From Mycobacterium bohemicum DSM 44277 (GTDB lineage: Bacteria; Actinomycetota; Actinomycetes; Mycobacteriales; Mycobacteriaceae): 64,000 nucleotides of DNA. The notes beneath the pieces are model-generated. The model did no database searches. It had not been told where the DNA came from and saw only the letters and a list, made by a program, of their open reading frames with translations. Position 1 is the stretch's first letter; the number at the start of each line of letters is the position of its first letter. Both the position numbers and the translations under genes were made by a program. Where the stretch lies: assembly GCF_001053185.1 (NCBI RefSeq), contig NZ_CSTD01000001.1:1482333-1546332 (forward strand). Direction: 5' to 3'. Of the stretch, positions 9,133-18,880 are shown one piece after another.

Positions 9133-10056
9133 TTAGCTGCCGACCGGAAACGCGTGGTCGAGTTGCAGGTTGAGTTGCAGCACGTTGACCCTGGGCTCAC
9201 CGAATAGCCCCAGGGCGCGGCCGCTGCGGTACTGGGCCACGACTGCGCGTATCTGATCGGGACTGACGTGCCGGACCTTGGCCACCCGGGCGACCTGGAT
9301 GTCGGCGTAGGCCGGTGAGATGTCGGGGTCCAGGCCGCTCCCGCTGGCGGTGACCGCGTCGGCGGGCACGGCTGGGTTAGCGGGTGCCGCGCCGCGGATG
9401 GGCACGATCTGGCCGATCGTGTAGTCCTCGCCGTACTTGGCGCACTCGACCCGCACGCCCTCGAAGACGGTCAGGAACGGCGCCTGGGCGGACTGGCACG
9501 GCTCGTTGACGCTGACCGCCCGGGTGGGGTGGACGACGTTTCCGCGCGCGTCACGCGGGCCGATCACCGACAGCACCGCGCCCACACCGCCGCCCGTGCA
9601 GAACGGACGCGACCCGTCCACCCCCTCGAGCTGGCCCACGGCGGCGCTGCGCGTGCACACCTGCGTCAGCAGGCTCGGTTTGAATCCGGCGTCCGACGCG
9701 GACTTGCCGGCCGCCAGTTGCGACGGATCGGCGGGTGTGTCGACGATGTTTTCCGGCCCGAGGTTGCTCGCGCCGGACGACAGTGGGTCGTAGCCGGTGC
9801 CGGCCGCTGAGGGGCGGCTCTGGAAGTACTGCGGCAGCGGGTTGCCGTCCTTGTCGGTGAAGAGCTGACCGATCAGCCGGCTGCCGACCGGCTTGCCGCT
9901 GGCGGTGACGATTGATCCCTCGGCGTTGTCGTGCAGCCCCGGCAACTGGGCGATCAGCCAGATGAGCAGCGGGTAGGCAAGGCCGGTGATCACGGTCAGC
10001 ACCAGCAGCGCGCGAAAGGCCGCCCAGTGTATGCGGACGAAACTGGAGAACTTCAT
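9133..10056 (-). CDS. kdpC: KdpC, potassium-transporting ATPase subunit C, long form
   Basis: A 307-residue single-span membrane protein that completes the KdpFABC pump. The N-terminal span (about 12-36) and the motifs YFQSRPSAAG, SGASNLGP, VTASGSGLDPDISP and LGLFGEPRVNVLQLNL are clear KdpC signatures. The usual subunit is near 190 residues; here about 110 extra residues (roughly 105-215) lie between SNLGP and the VPADAVTASGSG segment. The insert is in frame, hydrophilic and contains four Cys, so it is probably an extracytoplasmic domain. It starts 1 bp from the kdpB stop. Confidence 0.94.
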   Translation of the reverse strand: MKFSSFVRIHWAAFRALLVLTVITGLAYPLLIWLIAQLPGLHDNAEGSIVTASGKPVGSRLIGQLFTDKDGNPLPQYFQSRPSAAGTGYDPLSSGASNLGPENIVDTPADPSQLAAGKSASDAGFKPSLLTQVCTRSAAVGQLEGVDGSRPFCTGGGVGAVLSVIGPRDARGNVVHPTRAVSVNEPCQSAQAPFLTVFEGVRVECAKYGEDYTIGQIVPIRGAAPANPAVPADAVTASGSGLDPDISPAYADIQVARVAKVRHVSPDQIRAVVAQYRSGRALGLFGEPRVNVLQLNLQLDHAFPVGS

Positions 10057-10057
10057 G

Positions 10058-12208
10058 TCAGGACATCCCGGGGACGAATTGGACGATCAGGTCGATCAGC
10101 TTGATCCCGATGAACGGGGCGACGATGCCGCCGAGCCCATAGATGTACAGGTTGCGGCTCAACAGCTTTGACGCGCTGCTCGGCGTGTAGCGAACCCCGC
10201 GCAGCGACAGCGGGATCAGCGCCACGATCACCACCGCGTTGAAGATCACCGCCGACAGGATGGCCGACTGAGGGCTGTGCAGCCGCATGATGTTGACCGC
10301 GTCCAGTCCGGGGAACAGCGCGACGAACATCGCCGGGATGATCGCAAAGTACTTCGCGATGTCGTTGGCGATCGAGAAGGTGGTCAGCGCCCCGCGGGTG
10401 ATCAGCAACTGCTTGCCGATCTCGACGATCTCGATGAGCTTGGTGGGGTCGGAGTCCAGATCGACCATGTTGCCGGCCTCTTTGGCCGCCGACGTGCCGG
10501 TATTCATCGCGACGCCGACATCGGCCTGGGCCAGCGCGGGCGCGTCGTTGGTGCCGTCGCCGGTCATCGCGACCAGCTTGCCGCCCTCCTGCTCGCGCTT
10601 GATGAGCGCGAGCTTGTCCTCGGGCGTGGCCTCGGCGAGGAAGTCGTCGACCCCCGCCTCGTCGGCAATCGCCTTGGCGGTCAACGGGTTATCGCCGGTG
10701 ATCATCACCGTGCGGATGCCCATCTTGCGCATCTCGTCGAAGCGATCGCGCATGCCCTGCTTGACGACGTCCTTGAGGTGAATGACGCCGAGCACGGCCG
10801 CGTTTCCGTCGAGGCACTCCCCGACGACCAGCGGGGTGCCGCCGCCGGCGGCGATGCCGTCGACGAGTTCGCCGAGCTGCGGAGGAACCGTGCCGCCCTC
10901 GCCGCGCACCCACTCGGCGACCGAACTGGCCGCTCCCTTGCGCAGCTGGTGCCCGTCGACGTCCACGCCCGACATTCGCGTCGCGGCCGAAAACGCCACC
11001 CACTGCGCGTGCGCGAGTTCGCCCGGCGTGCGTGCGCGCAACCCGAAGTGCTGCTTGGCATATACGACGATCGAACGTCCCTCCGGTGTTTCATCGGCGA
11101 GGCTGGACAACTGTGCCGCGTCCGCCAGGTGCTCACTGGTGACACCGTCGAGCGGGACGAAGGCGGCCGCCTGCCGGTTGCCCAGGGTGATGGTGCCCGT
11201 CTTGTCGAGCAACAGGGTGTTGACGTCGCCGGCGGCTTCCACCGCGCGCCCGGACATGGCCAGCACGTTGCGCTGCACCAGCCGGTCCATCCCCGCGATG
11301 CCGATCGCCGACAGCAGGGCACCGATCGTCGTCGGGATCAGGCAGACGAGCAGCGACACCATCACGATCCCGGTGACGCCACTTGCGTTGAGCGCCTGGG
11401 TGTCCGGGACGCCGGGGTTGTTCATCTTGGAGTAGATGGCCAGCGGCTGCAGGGTCGCGACGGCGAAGACGAAGATGATCGTCAACGCGGCCAGAAGAAT
11501 GTTCAGCGCGATCTCGTTGGGCGTCTTCTGCCTGTTGGCGCCCTCGACGAGCGCGATCATCCGGTCGATGAAGCTCTCGCCCGGCTTCTGGGTGATCTGC
11601 ACGACGATCCGGTCGCTCAGCACGGTGGTGCCACCGGTGACGGCGGAGCGGTCACCGCCGGATTCGCGGATCACCGGGGCCGATTCCCCGGTGATGGCCG
11701 ATTCGTCCACCGACGCAATGCCTTCCATCACGTCGCCGTCACCCGGTATCACCTGCCCGGCCTCGACCACGACGAAGTCGCCCTGCTGGAGCAGCGGCGC
11801 GGCGACCTGTTCCTCGACGGCCGGGCCGCCCGGCCGCCAATCTTTGAGGCGGCGCGCCAGCGTCTGAGTCTTGGCCCGCCGCAACGTTTCCGCCTGCGCC
11901 TTGCCCCGGCCTTCCGCTACCGCTTCGGCGAGATTCGCGAACAGCACCGTCAACCACAGCCAGACCACGATCAACCAGGCGAACCAGGTCGGGTTGATGA
12001 TCGCCAACACCGTGCTCCAGGCGGCGCCGATTTCGACGATGAACATCACCGGGTTACGCCACAAGGTGCGCGGGTCGAGTTTGCGCAGGGCATCCGGCGT
12101 CGACTTCCGCAGCATCTTCGGGTCGAGCAGGCCGCCCTGGACCCGTTTGCTGCCCGTGTGGTCGCTCGGCTGCGTCTGTTCAGCCGAACGGAGAGCGGTC
12201 GGGGACAT
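10058..12208 (-). CDS. kdpB: KdpB, potassium-transporting P-type ATPase subunit B
   Basis: A 716-residue P-type ATPase that hydrolyses ATP to drive high-affinity K+ uptake. Visible motifs: TGESAPV in the actuator domain, the phosphorylation loop with Asp335 in DKTGTI, and [11 protein letters not shown] in the hinge. Membrane segments flank these in the expected order. The N-terminus has a basic 50-residue stretch before the first span. The ATG at 12208 overlaps the kdpA stop by one base, indicating translational coupling. Confidence 0.97.
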   Translation of the reverse strand: MSPTALRSAEQTQPSDHTGSKRVQGGLLDPKMLRKSTPDALRKLDPRTLWRNPVMFIVEIGAAWSTVLAIINPTWFAWLIVVWLWLTVLFANLAEAVAEGRGKAQAETLRRAKTQTLARRLKDWRPGGPAVEEQVAAPLLQQGDFVVVEAGQVIPGDGDVMEGIASVDESAITGESAPVIRESGGDRSAVTGGTTVLSDRIVVQITQKPGESFIDRMIALVEGANRQKTPNEIALNILLAALTIIFVFAVATLQPLAIYSKMNNPGVPDTQALNASGVTGIVMVSLLVCLIPTTIGALLSAIGIAGMDRLVQRNVLAMSGRAVEAAGDVNTLLLDKTGTITLGNRQAAAFVPLDGVTSEHLADAAQLSSLADETPEGRSIVVYAKQHFGLRARTPGELAHAQWVAFSAATRMSGVDVDGHQLRKGAASSVAEWVRGEGGTVPPQLGELVDGIAAGGGTPLVVGECLDGNAAVLGVIHLKDVVKQGMRDRFDEMRKMGIRTVMITGDNPLTAKAIADEAGVDDFLAEATPEDKLALIKREQEGGKLVAMTGDGTNDAPALAQADVGVAMNTGTSAAKEAGNMVDLDSDPTKLIEIVEIGKQLLITRGALTTFSIANDIAKYFAIIPAMFVALFPGLDAVNIMRLHSPQSAILSAVIFNAVVIVALIPLSLRGVRYTPSSASKLLSRNLYIYGLGGIVAPFIGIKLIDLIVQFVPGMS

Positions 12209-13878
12209 CAGTGGATTCCTTCGGCGAGCGGCCCAAGCGCGAGCATGGGCAGGAAAGTGAGGGCGACGAGGATGACGGTGACGCCGGCGACCATGCCGAC
12301 GAACTGTGGTCGATGGGTCGGCAGTGTGCCCGCCGATTCCGGCGTGTGTCCCTGCTTGGCCAGCGAGCCGGCCAGGGCGAGCACCAGCACCATGGGCAGG
12401 AATCTGCCGAAGACCATGGCCAGTCCGAGGGCGGTGTTGTACCAGTCGGTGTTGACGCTGATGCCCGCGAATGCCGAGCCGTTGTTGTTGGCGGCGGAGG
12501 TGAACGCGTACAGGACCTCCGAAAGCCCGTGCGGGCCGCTGTTGAGCATGCCGGCGCGTTCACCGGGCAGCGCCATGGCGATCGCGGTGCCGGTGAGCAC
12601 GATGAGCGGCGTGACCAGGAAATAGCTTGCGGCGAGCTTGATTTCGCGGGGGTTGATCTTCTTGCCGAGGTATTCCGGTGTGCGGCCGACCATGAGGCCC
12701 GCGACGAAGACGGTGATCACCGCCAGGATGAGCATGCCGTAGAGGCCCGACCCGGTGCCGCCGGGTGCGACCTCGCCGAGTTGCATGTTGAACAGCGCCA
12801 TCATCCCGCCGAGGCTGGTGTAGGAGTCGTGGAACGAGTCGACCGCGCCGGTGGATGTCAGCGTGGTCGAGTCGGCGAACACCGCCGAGTCGGCGATGCC
12901 GAACCGCTGCTCGACCCCCTCCATGGCCGCGCCGACCGAGGTGGGCACCGTGCCGTGGTGCTGCAGTTGGAACAACAGCATGAACGTCACGCTGATCGCG
13001 TACAGCGTGGCCATGACCGACGCGATCGCGTAGCCCTGCCTCCTGCTGCCCACCATCCGGCCGAACGTCCGCGGCAGCGAGAAGCTGATCACCAGCAGCA
13101 GGAAGATCTCCAGCCAGTTCGTCCACGTGGCCGGGTTCTCGAACGGGTGCGAGGAGTTCGCGTTGTAGAAGCCGCCGCCGTTGGTGCCCAGTTCCTTGAT
13201 GGCCTCCTGGCTGGCCACCGGGCCGCCGGTGAGCGTCTGCTGGGCCCCGTTGAGCGTGGTGACCGCCTGGTCGTTCAGGTGGAAGTTCTCGATGGCACCG
13301 CCCGCGATGAGCACGATCGCGGCGATGATCGAGATGGGAAGCAGAATGCGGAATACCGTGCGCACCAGGTCGACCCAGAAGTTGCCCAGCTCGCCGGTGC
13401 GTCTGCGGGCGAACCCGCGCACCAGCGCGATCGCCACGGCCATGCCGACGGCGGCCGAGACGAAGTTCTGCACCGCCAGCCCGGCCATCTGCACCAGATG
13501 ACCGTCGGTGGACTCACCGGAGTAGGCCTGCCAGTTGGTGTTGGTGACGAAACTGACCGCGGTGTTCCAGGCCAGCCCGGGCGTCATCTTGGTGGCCGGG
13601 TCGTGCAGGTGCAAGGGCAACTTGCCCTGCACGAGCTGGAAGGCGAACAGGAACAGGATGCTGACCGACGAGAACGCCAGGACGCTGCGGGCGTAGGTGC
13701 CCCACGTCTGCTCCGAGCGGGAATCGACGCCGATCAGCCGGTAGACCACCCGCTCGGCGTAGGAGTCCTTGTCCGAGGTGTACACGCGGTACATGTAGTC
13801 ACCCAAGGGCACATGCACCGCCACCAGCGCCAAGATGAGTACGGCGAGGAAGATGAGCCCCGCTGTTGTGGTGCTCAC
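12208..13878 (-). CDS. kdpA: KdpA, potassium-transporting ATPase subunit A
   Basis: A 556-residue polytopic channel-like subunit that binds K+. Selectivity-loop motifs are visible: [51 protein letters not shown] and [15 protein letters not shown] chose GTG at 13878, which overlaps the kdpF stop by one base, rather than an in-frame codon ten residues upstream that would run into kdpF. The protein then begins [15 protein letters not shown] with a membrane span directly at the N-terminus, as in KdpA. Confidence 0.95.
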   Translation of the reverse strand: MSTTTAGLIFLAVLILALVAVHVPLGDYMYRVYTSDKDSYAERVVYRLIGVDSRSEQTWGTYARSVLAFSSVSILFLFAFQLVQGKLPLHLHDPATKMTPGLAWNTAVSFVTNTNWQAYSGESTDGHLVQMAGLAVQNFVSAAVGMAVAIALVRGFARRRTGELGNFWVDLVRTVFRILLPISIIAAIVLIAGGAIENFHLNDQAVTTLNGAQQTLTGGPVASQEAIKELGTNGGGFYNANSSHPFENPATWTNWLEIFLLLVISFSLPRTFGRMVGSRRQGYAIASVMATLYAISVTFMLLFQLQHHGTVPTSVGAAMEGVEQRFGIADSAVFADSTTLTSTGAVDSFHDSYTSLGGMMALFNMQLGEVAPGGTGSGLYGMLILAVITVFVAGLMVGRTPEYLGKKINPREIKLAASYFLVTPLIVLTGTAIAMALPGERAGMLNSGPHGLSEVLYAFTSAANNNGSAFAGISVNTDWYNTALGLAMVFGRFLPMVLVLALAGSLAKQGHTPESAGTLPTHRPQFVGMVAGVTVILVALTFLPMLALGPLAEGIH

Positions 13879-13967
13879 TAGAACCTCTCCGGGAACAGCA
13901 GGGCGCACGCGAGGAAAACCGCGAGCAGGATGGACAGCACCAATCCGACGGTGTTTTCGTAGCTCAC
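13878..13967 (-). CDS. kdpF: KdpF small subunit of the Kdp ATPase
   Basis: A 29-residue single-span peptide starting with GTG and ending ALLFPERF, the signature of KdpF. The subunit is thought to stabilise the KdpABC complex in the membrane. It overlaps kdpA at the stop/start and is overlapped at its own start (GTGA) by the small ORF upstream. Confidence 0.92.
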   Translation of the reverse strand: MSYENTVGLVLSILLAVFLACALLFPERF

Positions 13968-14047
13968 AGCCGCTCGACCAGCTTTTGGGTCAGCCCGAGT
14001 AAGGCGAACACCGCCACCGTCAGCAGGACGTAGATCAGCACGCCCAT
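13964..14047 (-). CDS. 27-residue membrane peptide upstream of kdpF
   Basis: ATG at 14047 opens a 27-codon frame, [20 protein letters not shown] plus QKLVERL, whose TGA overlaps the kdpF GTG by 4 bp. The peptide is one hydrophobic span with a basic-acidic tail. A GGAGAC ribosome site lies 4-9 bp upstream. I recall comparable short unnamed ORFs before kdpF in other actinobacteria. The overlap geometry, composition and ribosome site make it a probable real gene. It may be a further small subunit or a translational leader for kdpF; no function is known to me. Confidence 0.75.
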   Translation of the reverse strand: MGVLIYVLLTVAVFALLGLTQKLVERL

Positions 14048-14207
14048 CGTGTCTCCATTCCGCGCCAGTCGCACGCATACGAAAAGTCCTCATCGAGGTC
14101 GCAACGACGCGAGTCCTCGGAGGCACGGTCAGCTTGACGGTAGGGGCGGCCGGCCCGATAGGGCCTTTGGTTGACATTTTCCTAACGCCGGCGCTGTGCG
14201 CCTTTAT

Positions 14208-14227
14208 GGATTCTTTACACCCGCCGC
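14208..14227. promoter_or_regulatory. Candidate KdpE-type operator upstream of the kdp genes
   Basis: The sequence TTCTTTACACCCGCCGCC about 165 bp upstream of the first kdp ORF resembles the T-rich plus TTTACACCCCGCC core of the E. coli KdpE site as I remember it. It is on the strand opposite to kdp transcription. The resemblance is by eye only. Confidence 0.3.
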
Positions 14228-14292
14228 CGAACGGGCCCGACGCCCCCACATCTGGTTTTGTCGCCGCACGGCACACGGCGATCGCGCAGGAA

Positions 14293-14319
14293 TGCCGCCC
14301 GGCGGGAAGCCGGGCGGCA
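14293..14319 (-). terminator. Hairpin at the 3' end of the DUF2254 gene
   Basis: An 11-bp perfect stem (TGCCGCCCGGC and its complement) with a GGGAA loop lies 6 bp beyond the stop codon of the DUF2254 gene. There is only a weak T run on the minus strand, common for mycobacterial terminators. It also isolates the kdp promoter from upstream transcription. Confidence 0.7.
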
Positions 14320-14324
14320 GAAAG

Positions 14325-15671
14325 TTATTCGCCGAGCCGCGCGTGCCGGGCGCATAGCGCGACGTATCGGCGATCGACGTCGGCGCGATCGGAGTCATCG
14401 GGAACCGATTCGAGGTTCGCGCGGTGGATCATGGTCGCTTGCTGCATCAGGACGGAAGCCCGTTGCGCGTCCGTCGTTTGTTCCATGATCGTGGTCAACG
14501 CGTCGAGCTGACGGATCATCACCGCCGGCATACCGCGGCCGGCCTGGCGGATCTTCTCGAATGCCCGTTGAACCAGACGCTCATAGCTGACTTGATCGGA
14601 GATGACGCGGATAACTCCAAGATGGTCGCGATGAACCTGGGTCGGCGTCCACACCGGCGCGATCTTGCACAAACTGTCGCCGAGCCAGTCGATGCAGGTT
14701 AGTGCGGTGAAGGTGTCGTTGACTGCGGGTGATAGGGCTCGGATGGCGATCTCGACCAGCTGATCGACGCCGAAGGCGACGTCCTGTGTGAGGGTACGGT
14801 GCGGTCCGGTCGCCTGAGCCCGGGCCAGGTAGGTGGCCACCTGCTCGGCCGCGGTGGGGGGCCACACGCTGGCCAGTTCACGGCCTTCGACGAGAAAATG
14901 ACCGGGGCGGTAGGGCAACCGGATCACCGCGTCAGCCTCGGTGGCTATGCGGATCAGCGTCCGGTGTCGGATGAATTGCAGGTAGCCACTTTTGGGGGTG
15001 CGAATGACGCCGCCGGAGGTTTCGATTTTCTCGAGCAGCTCCTCCAGTGAGGGACCTCGCGCGGGCTTTCGCGTCGCAAACCCGGGCTGGTCTTCGCTTT
15101 GCACCGCCACGGCTTGAGACAGGTCCTTGGCGATACCGGCGATGACCTGCGGCAGCTGTATCTGGGTGGCTATGTGGTGGATGAAGTAGACGAGTACGGC
15201 GAGATCGACGAGCACGAGACCGAAGGTGGCGGTGATCGAGATGTGGGGAACGAACTCCCCCCGGTCGCCGGGCCCGATGGAGACCAGCACCACGACGCAA
15301 TACACAAACGTTGCGACGAACGTGCCCAGCGTCAGCTGGGTGCCGCGGTCACGGATGAAGTTGCGCAGCATCCGCGGACCAAACTGCGTCGACGCCAGCG
15401 TCAATGTCACGATGGTGATGGAGAAGACGATGCCGACGACCGTGATCACCGACGCCGCAATCGAGGTCAGGAGCTGACGCGCCGCGTCGGCGGCGCCGCT
15501 GATCACCCATGAGGGAGGCTGAAACTCCCCGTGGTAAGCCGCTCGGTCCAGCCACAGTGTGAGCCCGAAAAGACCCAGCGCACCGAGGATTAAGATCGTC
15601 GGCACCAACCACAAATTAGTGCGCAGCTCTTCTCGCTGCCACTCTGGCCACACCAAGGTAAGGCGTGGCAT
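14325..15671 (-). CDS. DUF2254 predicted membrane protein
   Basis: A 448-residue protein of the DUF2254 family. Two spans come early (about 20-42 and 62-90), then two more around residues 105-165 enclosing SITIVTLTLASTQFGPRMLRNF, the family's best conserved segment. A long cytoplasmic part follows with FGVDQLVEIAIRALSPAVNDTFTALTCIDWL. The function is not known; location next to kdp suggests, but does not show, an ion or osmotic role. I chose ATG at 15671 because the hydrophobic domain begins shortly after it; the frame stays open to an ATG at 15818, and that longer version is possible. Confidence 0.85.
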   Translation of the reverse strand: MPRLTLVWPEWQREELRTNLWLVPTILILGALGLFGLTLWLDRAAYHGEFQPPSWVISGAADAARQLLTSIAASVITVVGIVFSITIVTLTLASTQFGPRMLRNFIRDRGTQLTLGTFVATFVYCVVVLVSIGPGDRGEFVPHISITATFGLVLVDLAVLVYFIHHIATQIQLPQVIAGIAKDLSQAVAVQSEDQPGFATRKPARGPSLEELLEKIETSGGVIRTPKSGYLQFIRHRTLIRIATEADAVIRLPYRPGHFLVEGRELASVWPPTAAEQVATYLARAQATGPHRTLTQDVAFGVDQLVEIAIRALSPAVNDTFTALTCIDWLGDSLCKIAPVWTPTQVHRDHLGVIRVISDQVSYERLVQRAFEKIRQAGRGMPAVMIRQLDALTTIMEQTTDAQRASVLMQQATMIHRANLESVPDDSDRADVDRRYVALCARHARLGE

Positions 15672-15907
15672 CACATCAGTGTGTCCGCCCGCCGAACGAA
15701 CGTCGTCGCGTTCACCATCACGGCCGATATTCAACTGAGCTGTCCCGATAAGCGCAAGCGGGTGGCTGACAAGTTCCGGGTGCGACCTGCCCGCACCTGC
15801 TGTCAGGGCCGTCGCCAACCCGAAAAGGATCCGTAAAGGTTGGCGGTTCGCGCGTATGAATTCTGTTTTGGCAAGGGTCGGCGCGCAGGGTTCGGGCGTA
15901 CACCCGA

Positions 15908-16483
15908 ATGATGCGAATGACCCAGCCCCGCCCCGTTGAACCGGGTGTTCGGCAGTCGAGTGTGCAGGCCCCGGCGCGACCGCAGTGGTGGCCGCGGTTG
16001 CTCGACGGACCCCACCCGTGGGGATCGTTCGATGCCACCGTCGGCCGATACGGGGTTCGGCACTACGGGTTGATCGTTTATCCCCCGGGAACCACTACCG
16101 CAGACCGCAGGCTGGCGCGGATCTGGCGGGGATGGCCGACAGCCGGCGGGGCGCTGGGACTGCTGGCGGTCATTCTTCTCGGCGACACAGCGGCACCGCC
16201 CGCCACGGTGCTGGAATATGCCGTGGCTGCCTACGTCGGGATCGGGGCGCTGCTCTTCCTGCGGGGCGGGCCGGTGCGTGTGCACGTCAGGTCTTTGTCG
16301 GCCATCCTCTTGCCCGGCAACGCCGATGCCGACGAGCGACGCAAGCACACCGAATGGGCGGTCGTTGTCAGCATGCTGACCCAAGCAGACCGCGCCGTGG
16401 CTGATGGTGCGATTTCGTTGGTCGACTACGAGGCGATCTGGTGGGCCGCCTACGACCGCGTGAGTGCGATCACGCGTGTCTGA
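15908..16483 (+). CDS. DUF6611-like mycobacterial membrane protein
   Basis: A 191-residue protein of a family I know only from mycobacteria and relatives. It has GPHPWGSFDATVGRYGVRHY, a VYPPG turn, RRLARIWRGWP, then two hydrophobic helices (about 75-90 and 102-120), and ends with a helical region containing DYEAIWWAAYDRVSAI. No function is assigned. The ATG at 15908 is one of three nearby Met codons (15908, 15911, 15917), none with a strong ribosome site. It is divergent from DUF2254 and convergent with trcS. Confidence 0.75.
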   Translation: MMRMTQPRPVEPGVRQSSVQAPARPQWWPRLLDGPHPWGSFDATVGRYGVRHYGLIVYPPGTTTADRRLARIWRGWPTAGGALGLLAVILLGDTAAPPATVLEYAVAAYVGIGALLFLRGGPVRVHVRSLSAILLPGNADADERRKHTEWAVVVSMLTQADRAVADGAISLVDYEAIWWAAYDRVSAITRV

Positions 16484-16580
16484 CGCAATCTGACAATTGC
16501 GGGGCCCGTCGCCGCCGCGACGGTCTTGTTGACCGTCCACTACTGGAGTCGTCTTCATCGCGCCCGAGCGTCGCCGGTGG

Positions 16581-18110
16581 CTAACGCGTCTCTGCGGCCG
16601 AGTCGTCGACGATCGGCAGCCGCACGCGAAACACCGTTCGGCCGGCGGCGGATTCGGCGCTCACCGAGCCGCGGTGCGCCTTGACGATGGAACTCACGAT
16701 GGCCAGGCCCAGGCCGATGCCGGAACCGTCGGACCGCGACGTGTCGGCGCGGACGAAGCGCTCGAACAACCGGGGCACGAGATCGGGGTCGATGCCGGGG
16801 CCGTCGTCGGTGACGGTCAGTTCCGCGTAGGGCGCCTCGGGACCGCGGCGGTGGCAGACTATCGCGGTGGTGACGGTCACCCCCGGGGGCGTGTGCAGCC
16901 GCGCGTTGTTGAGTAGGTTGCTGACCAGCTGATAGAGCCGGGCATGGTCACCCCGCACCCAAACCGGTTGGTCTGAGGCGTCTTTCACCCAGGTATGCGT
17001 CGGCGCGGCGACCGCGGCGTCGTTGACCGCGTTGCCGACGAGTTCGGCCAGGTCGACGTCTTCGGTCTGCAGGTCTTCGCCCTCCCCCAGGCGGGACAAC
17101 AGCAGCAGCTCGTCGACCAGCAGCGCCATGCGCCGTGCCTCCGACTCGATTCGGGCCAGCGCGTACTCGGTGGTCGGCGGCAGCGCCGAGCTGTCCTGCC
17201 GCGTCAGTTCCGCGTACCCCTGAATGGCCGCGAGCGGGGTGCGTAGCTCGTGACTGGCATCGGTGATGAATTGGCGCGTGCGCAAGTCGGATTCGGCGCG
17301 TTGCGCCAGTGCGCCGTCGACGTTGTCCAGTAGCCGGTTGAGCGTGTGGCCGACGATTCCCACTTCGTTGTCGGGATCGGTGTCGCGCGGCGGCACCCTG
17401 ACGCCGATCCGGAGGTCGTCGTCGGTGAGGGGCATCGCGGCGACCTCGGCGGCGGTGGAAGCGAGCCGTCGCAGCGGCCGCAGGGTGTACCCGACCACCC
17501 ACCCGGTCAGCCCGGCGGTGATCGCCAACGCGGCGGCGACGAGCACCGTGGTCGTGATCTGCTTGCGGGCGATGATCCGCTCGGCGACGTTGAGCGACAC
17601 CCCGACGACCAGCAGGTCAGATCCCTCGGCGCGGCTGTCCACCCGGTAGGAACCCAGGCTGCCGAGCCGCTCGGTACGCGGCGGCCCGTCGCGCCAACCC
17701 TGGGTTTCAATGGCGCGGACCACGTCGGGCGGCGCGGCCTTCGGTTCGTCCTCGGAGAACACCGCCGAGCCGACGACGCGGCCGTCGTGCAGCACCGCGA
17801 TGAGGTTGCCCGGGGTTTGCCCGGTGAACTCCAGCAGCGCCTGCGAGATCGGGGGAGTGCTGCGATCCGCCGACGTGTGTTCACCGTTGCGGTACCGGGC
17901 GTACGAATTGCTCAACGCGTCAAGGGATTCCGCGACGTCGGCGTTGCTCATCGCGGTGACGTAGCCGCGCAGGCTCAGCACCGAAACGACCCCGACCGTC
18001 ACCAGCACCACGCTGACGACGGACAGCACGCCCAGCAGGACCTGGCGGCGCAACGAACGGGGAAGCCACCGTGGACGGTCTTTGGGCGCGGAGCCGAGTT
18101 GGTCGGTCAT
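16581..18110 (-). CDS. trcS: TrcS sensor histidine kinase
   Basis: A 509-residue membrane kinase. One span near residue 20-45, a periplasmic domain to about 170, a second span (TTVLVAAALAITAGLTGWVV), a HAMP segment with RPLRRLASTAAEV, HisKA with DASHELRTPLAAIQGY, and an ATPase domain with NLLNNARLHTPPG, DDGPGIDP and GLGLAIV. All boxes are intact. The ATG at 18110 overlaps trcR by 4 bp, so the pair is one operon. In M. tuberculosis TrcS phosphorylates TrcR, and the gene occupies the same position after kdp. Confidence 0.95.
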   Translation of the reverse strand: MTDQLGSAPKDRPRWLPRSLRRQVLLGVLSVVSVVLVTVGVVSVLSLRGYVTAMSNADVAESLDALSNSYARYRNGEHTSADRSTPPISQALLEFTGQTPGNLIAVLHDGRVVGSAVFSEDEPKAAPPDVVRAIETQGWRDGPPRTERLGSLGSYRVDSRAEGSDLLVVGVSLNVAERIIARKQITTTVLVAAALAITAGLTGWVVGYTLRPLRRLASTAAEVAAMPLTDDDLRIGVRVPPRDTDPDNEVGIVGHTLNRLLDNVDGALAQRAESDLRTRQFITDASHELRTPLAAIQGYAELTRQDSSALPPTTEYALARIESEARRMALLVDELLLLSRLGEGEDLQTEDVDLAELVGNAVNDAAVAAPTHTWVKDASDQPVWVRGDHARLYQLVSNLLNNARLHTPPGVTVTTAIVCHRRGPEAPYAELTVTDDGPGIDPDLVPRLFERFVRADTSRSDGSGIGLGLAIVSSIVKAHRGSVSAESAAGRTVFRVRLPIVDDSAAETR

Positions 18111-18880
18111 TCCGGGGGCCGCAGCATGTACCCCACCCCTCGCACGGTATGGATCATCGGCTCCCGACCCGAATCGAGCTTCTTCCTCAGGTAGGAGATG
18201 TACAGATCGACGATGCTGGTCCGACCGGCGAAGTCGTAATTCCACACCCGGTCGAGGATCTCGCTGCGGGTCAGTGCCCGGCGAGGATTACGCATCAGGA
18301 AGCGCAGCAGTTCGAACTCGGTGGAGGAAAGCGAGATCAGCGTGCCGTCGCGCGTCACCTCCCGGCTGGCGGTGTCCAGGCGAAGGTCGCCGACCGTCAA
18401 CGTCTCGTCGGCCCGGGGAGCCTGTTGGCCGGAGCGGCGCAGCAGGCCGCGCAGCCGAGCGACCAATTCCTCCAGGCTGAACGGCTTGGTCATGTAGTCG
18501 TCGGCGCCCGCGGTCAGCCCGGTCACCCGGTCCATGACCGAATCACGTGCGGTGAGGAACAGCGTCGGGGTGTAGCTATCGGATTCGCGGATCCGCTTGA
18601 GGATTCGCAAGCCATCCACGTCGGGCAGCATGATGTCCAGCACCAGCACGTCGGGGCCCACCTTCTCGAACTTGGCCAGGGCCTCGCGCCCGTTGTGGGC
18701 GATGTCGACCACCCAGCCCTCGTAGTGCAGCGCCATCTTCACCAGGTTGGTCAGCGCCGGCTCGTCGTCGACCAGCAAAACCCGAATCGGCGACCCGTCA
18801 GCGCGGTAGATCCGGGGGAGCTGCCCCAAAATCGCCTGACGCGGGCGCTGACCGCCTGCCTGTCCCGACGTTGCGATCAT
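18107..18880 (-). CDS. trcR: TrcR response regulator
   Basis: A 257-residue OmpR-type regulator, the same length as M. tuberculosis TrcR. An unusual 30-residue leader containing QRPRQAILGQLPRI precedes the receiver domain, whose phospho-acceptor is Asp82 in VLDIMLPD. The winged helix has SSTEFELLRFLMRNPRRAL and GRTSIVDLYISYLRKKL. I chose ATG at 18880, preceded by GGAAGG, because it gives the known leader; the frame is open further upstream but unlike the family. TrcR is reported to bind A/T-rich DNA, to regulate its own promoter and to repress Rv1057, whose homolog is also in this window at 33911. Confidence 0.95.
   Translation of the reverse strand: MIATSGQAGGQRPRQAILGQLPRIYRADGSPIRVLLVDDEPALTNLVKMALHYEGWVVDIAHNGREALAKFEKVGPDVLVLDIMLPDVDGLRILKRIRESDSYTPTLFLTARDSVMDRVTGLTAGADDYMTKPFSLEELVARLRGLLRRSGQQAPRADETLTVGDLRLDTASREVTRDGTLISLSSTEFELLRFLMRNPRRALTRSEILDRVWNYDFAGRTSIVDLYISYLRKKLDSGREPMIHTVRGVGYMLRPPE

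Noticed and set aside
6551..9136. Long plus-strand frames over kdpD
   Set aside because: Antisense of a complete sensor kinase; no motif support.
10277..12625. 782-codon open frame on the plus strand
   Set aside because: It is antisense to kdpB and kdpA, whose protein motifs are complete; the frame is open only because of high-GC third-position bias.
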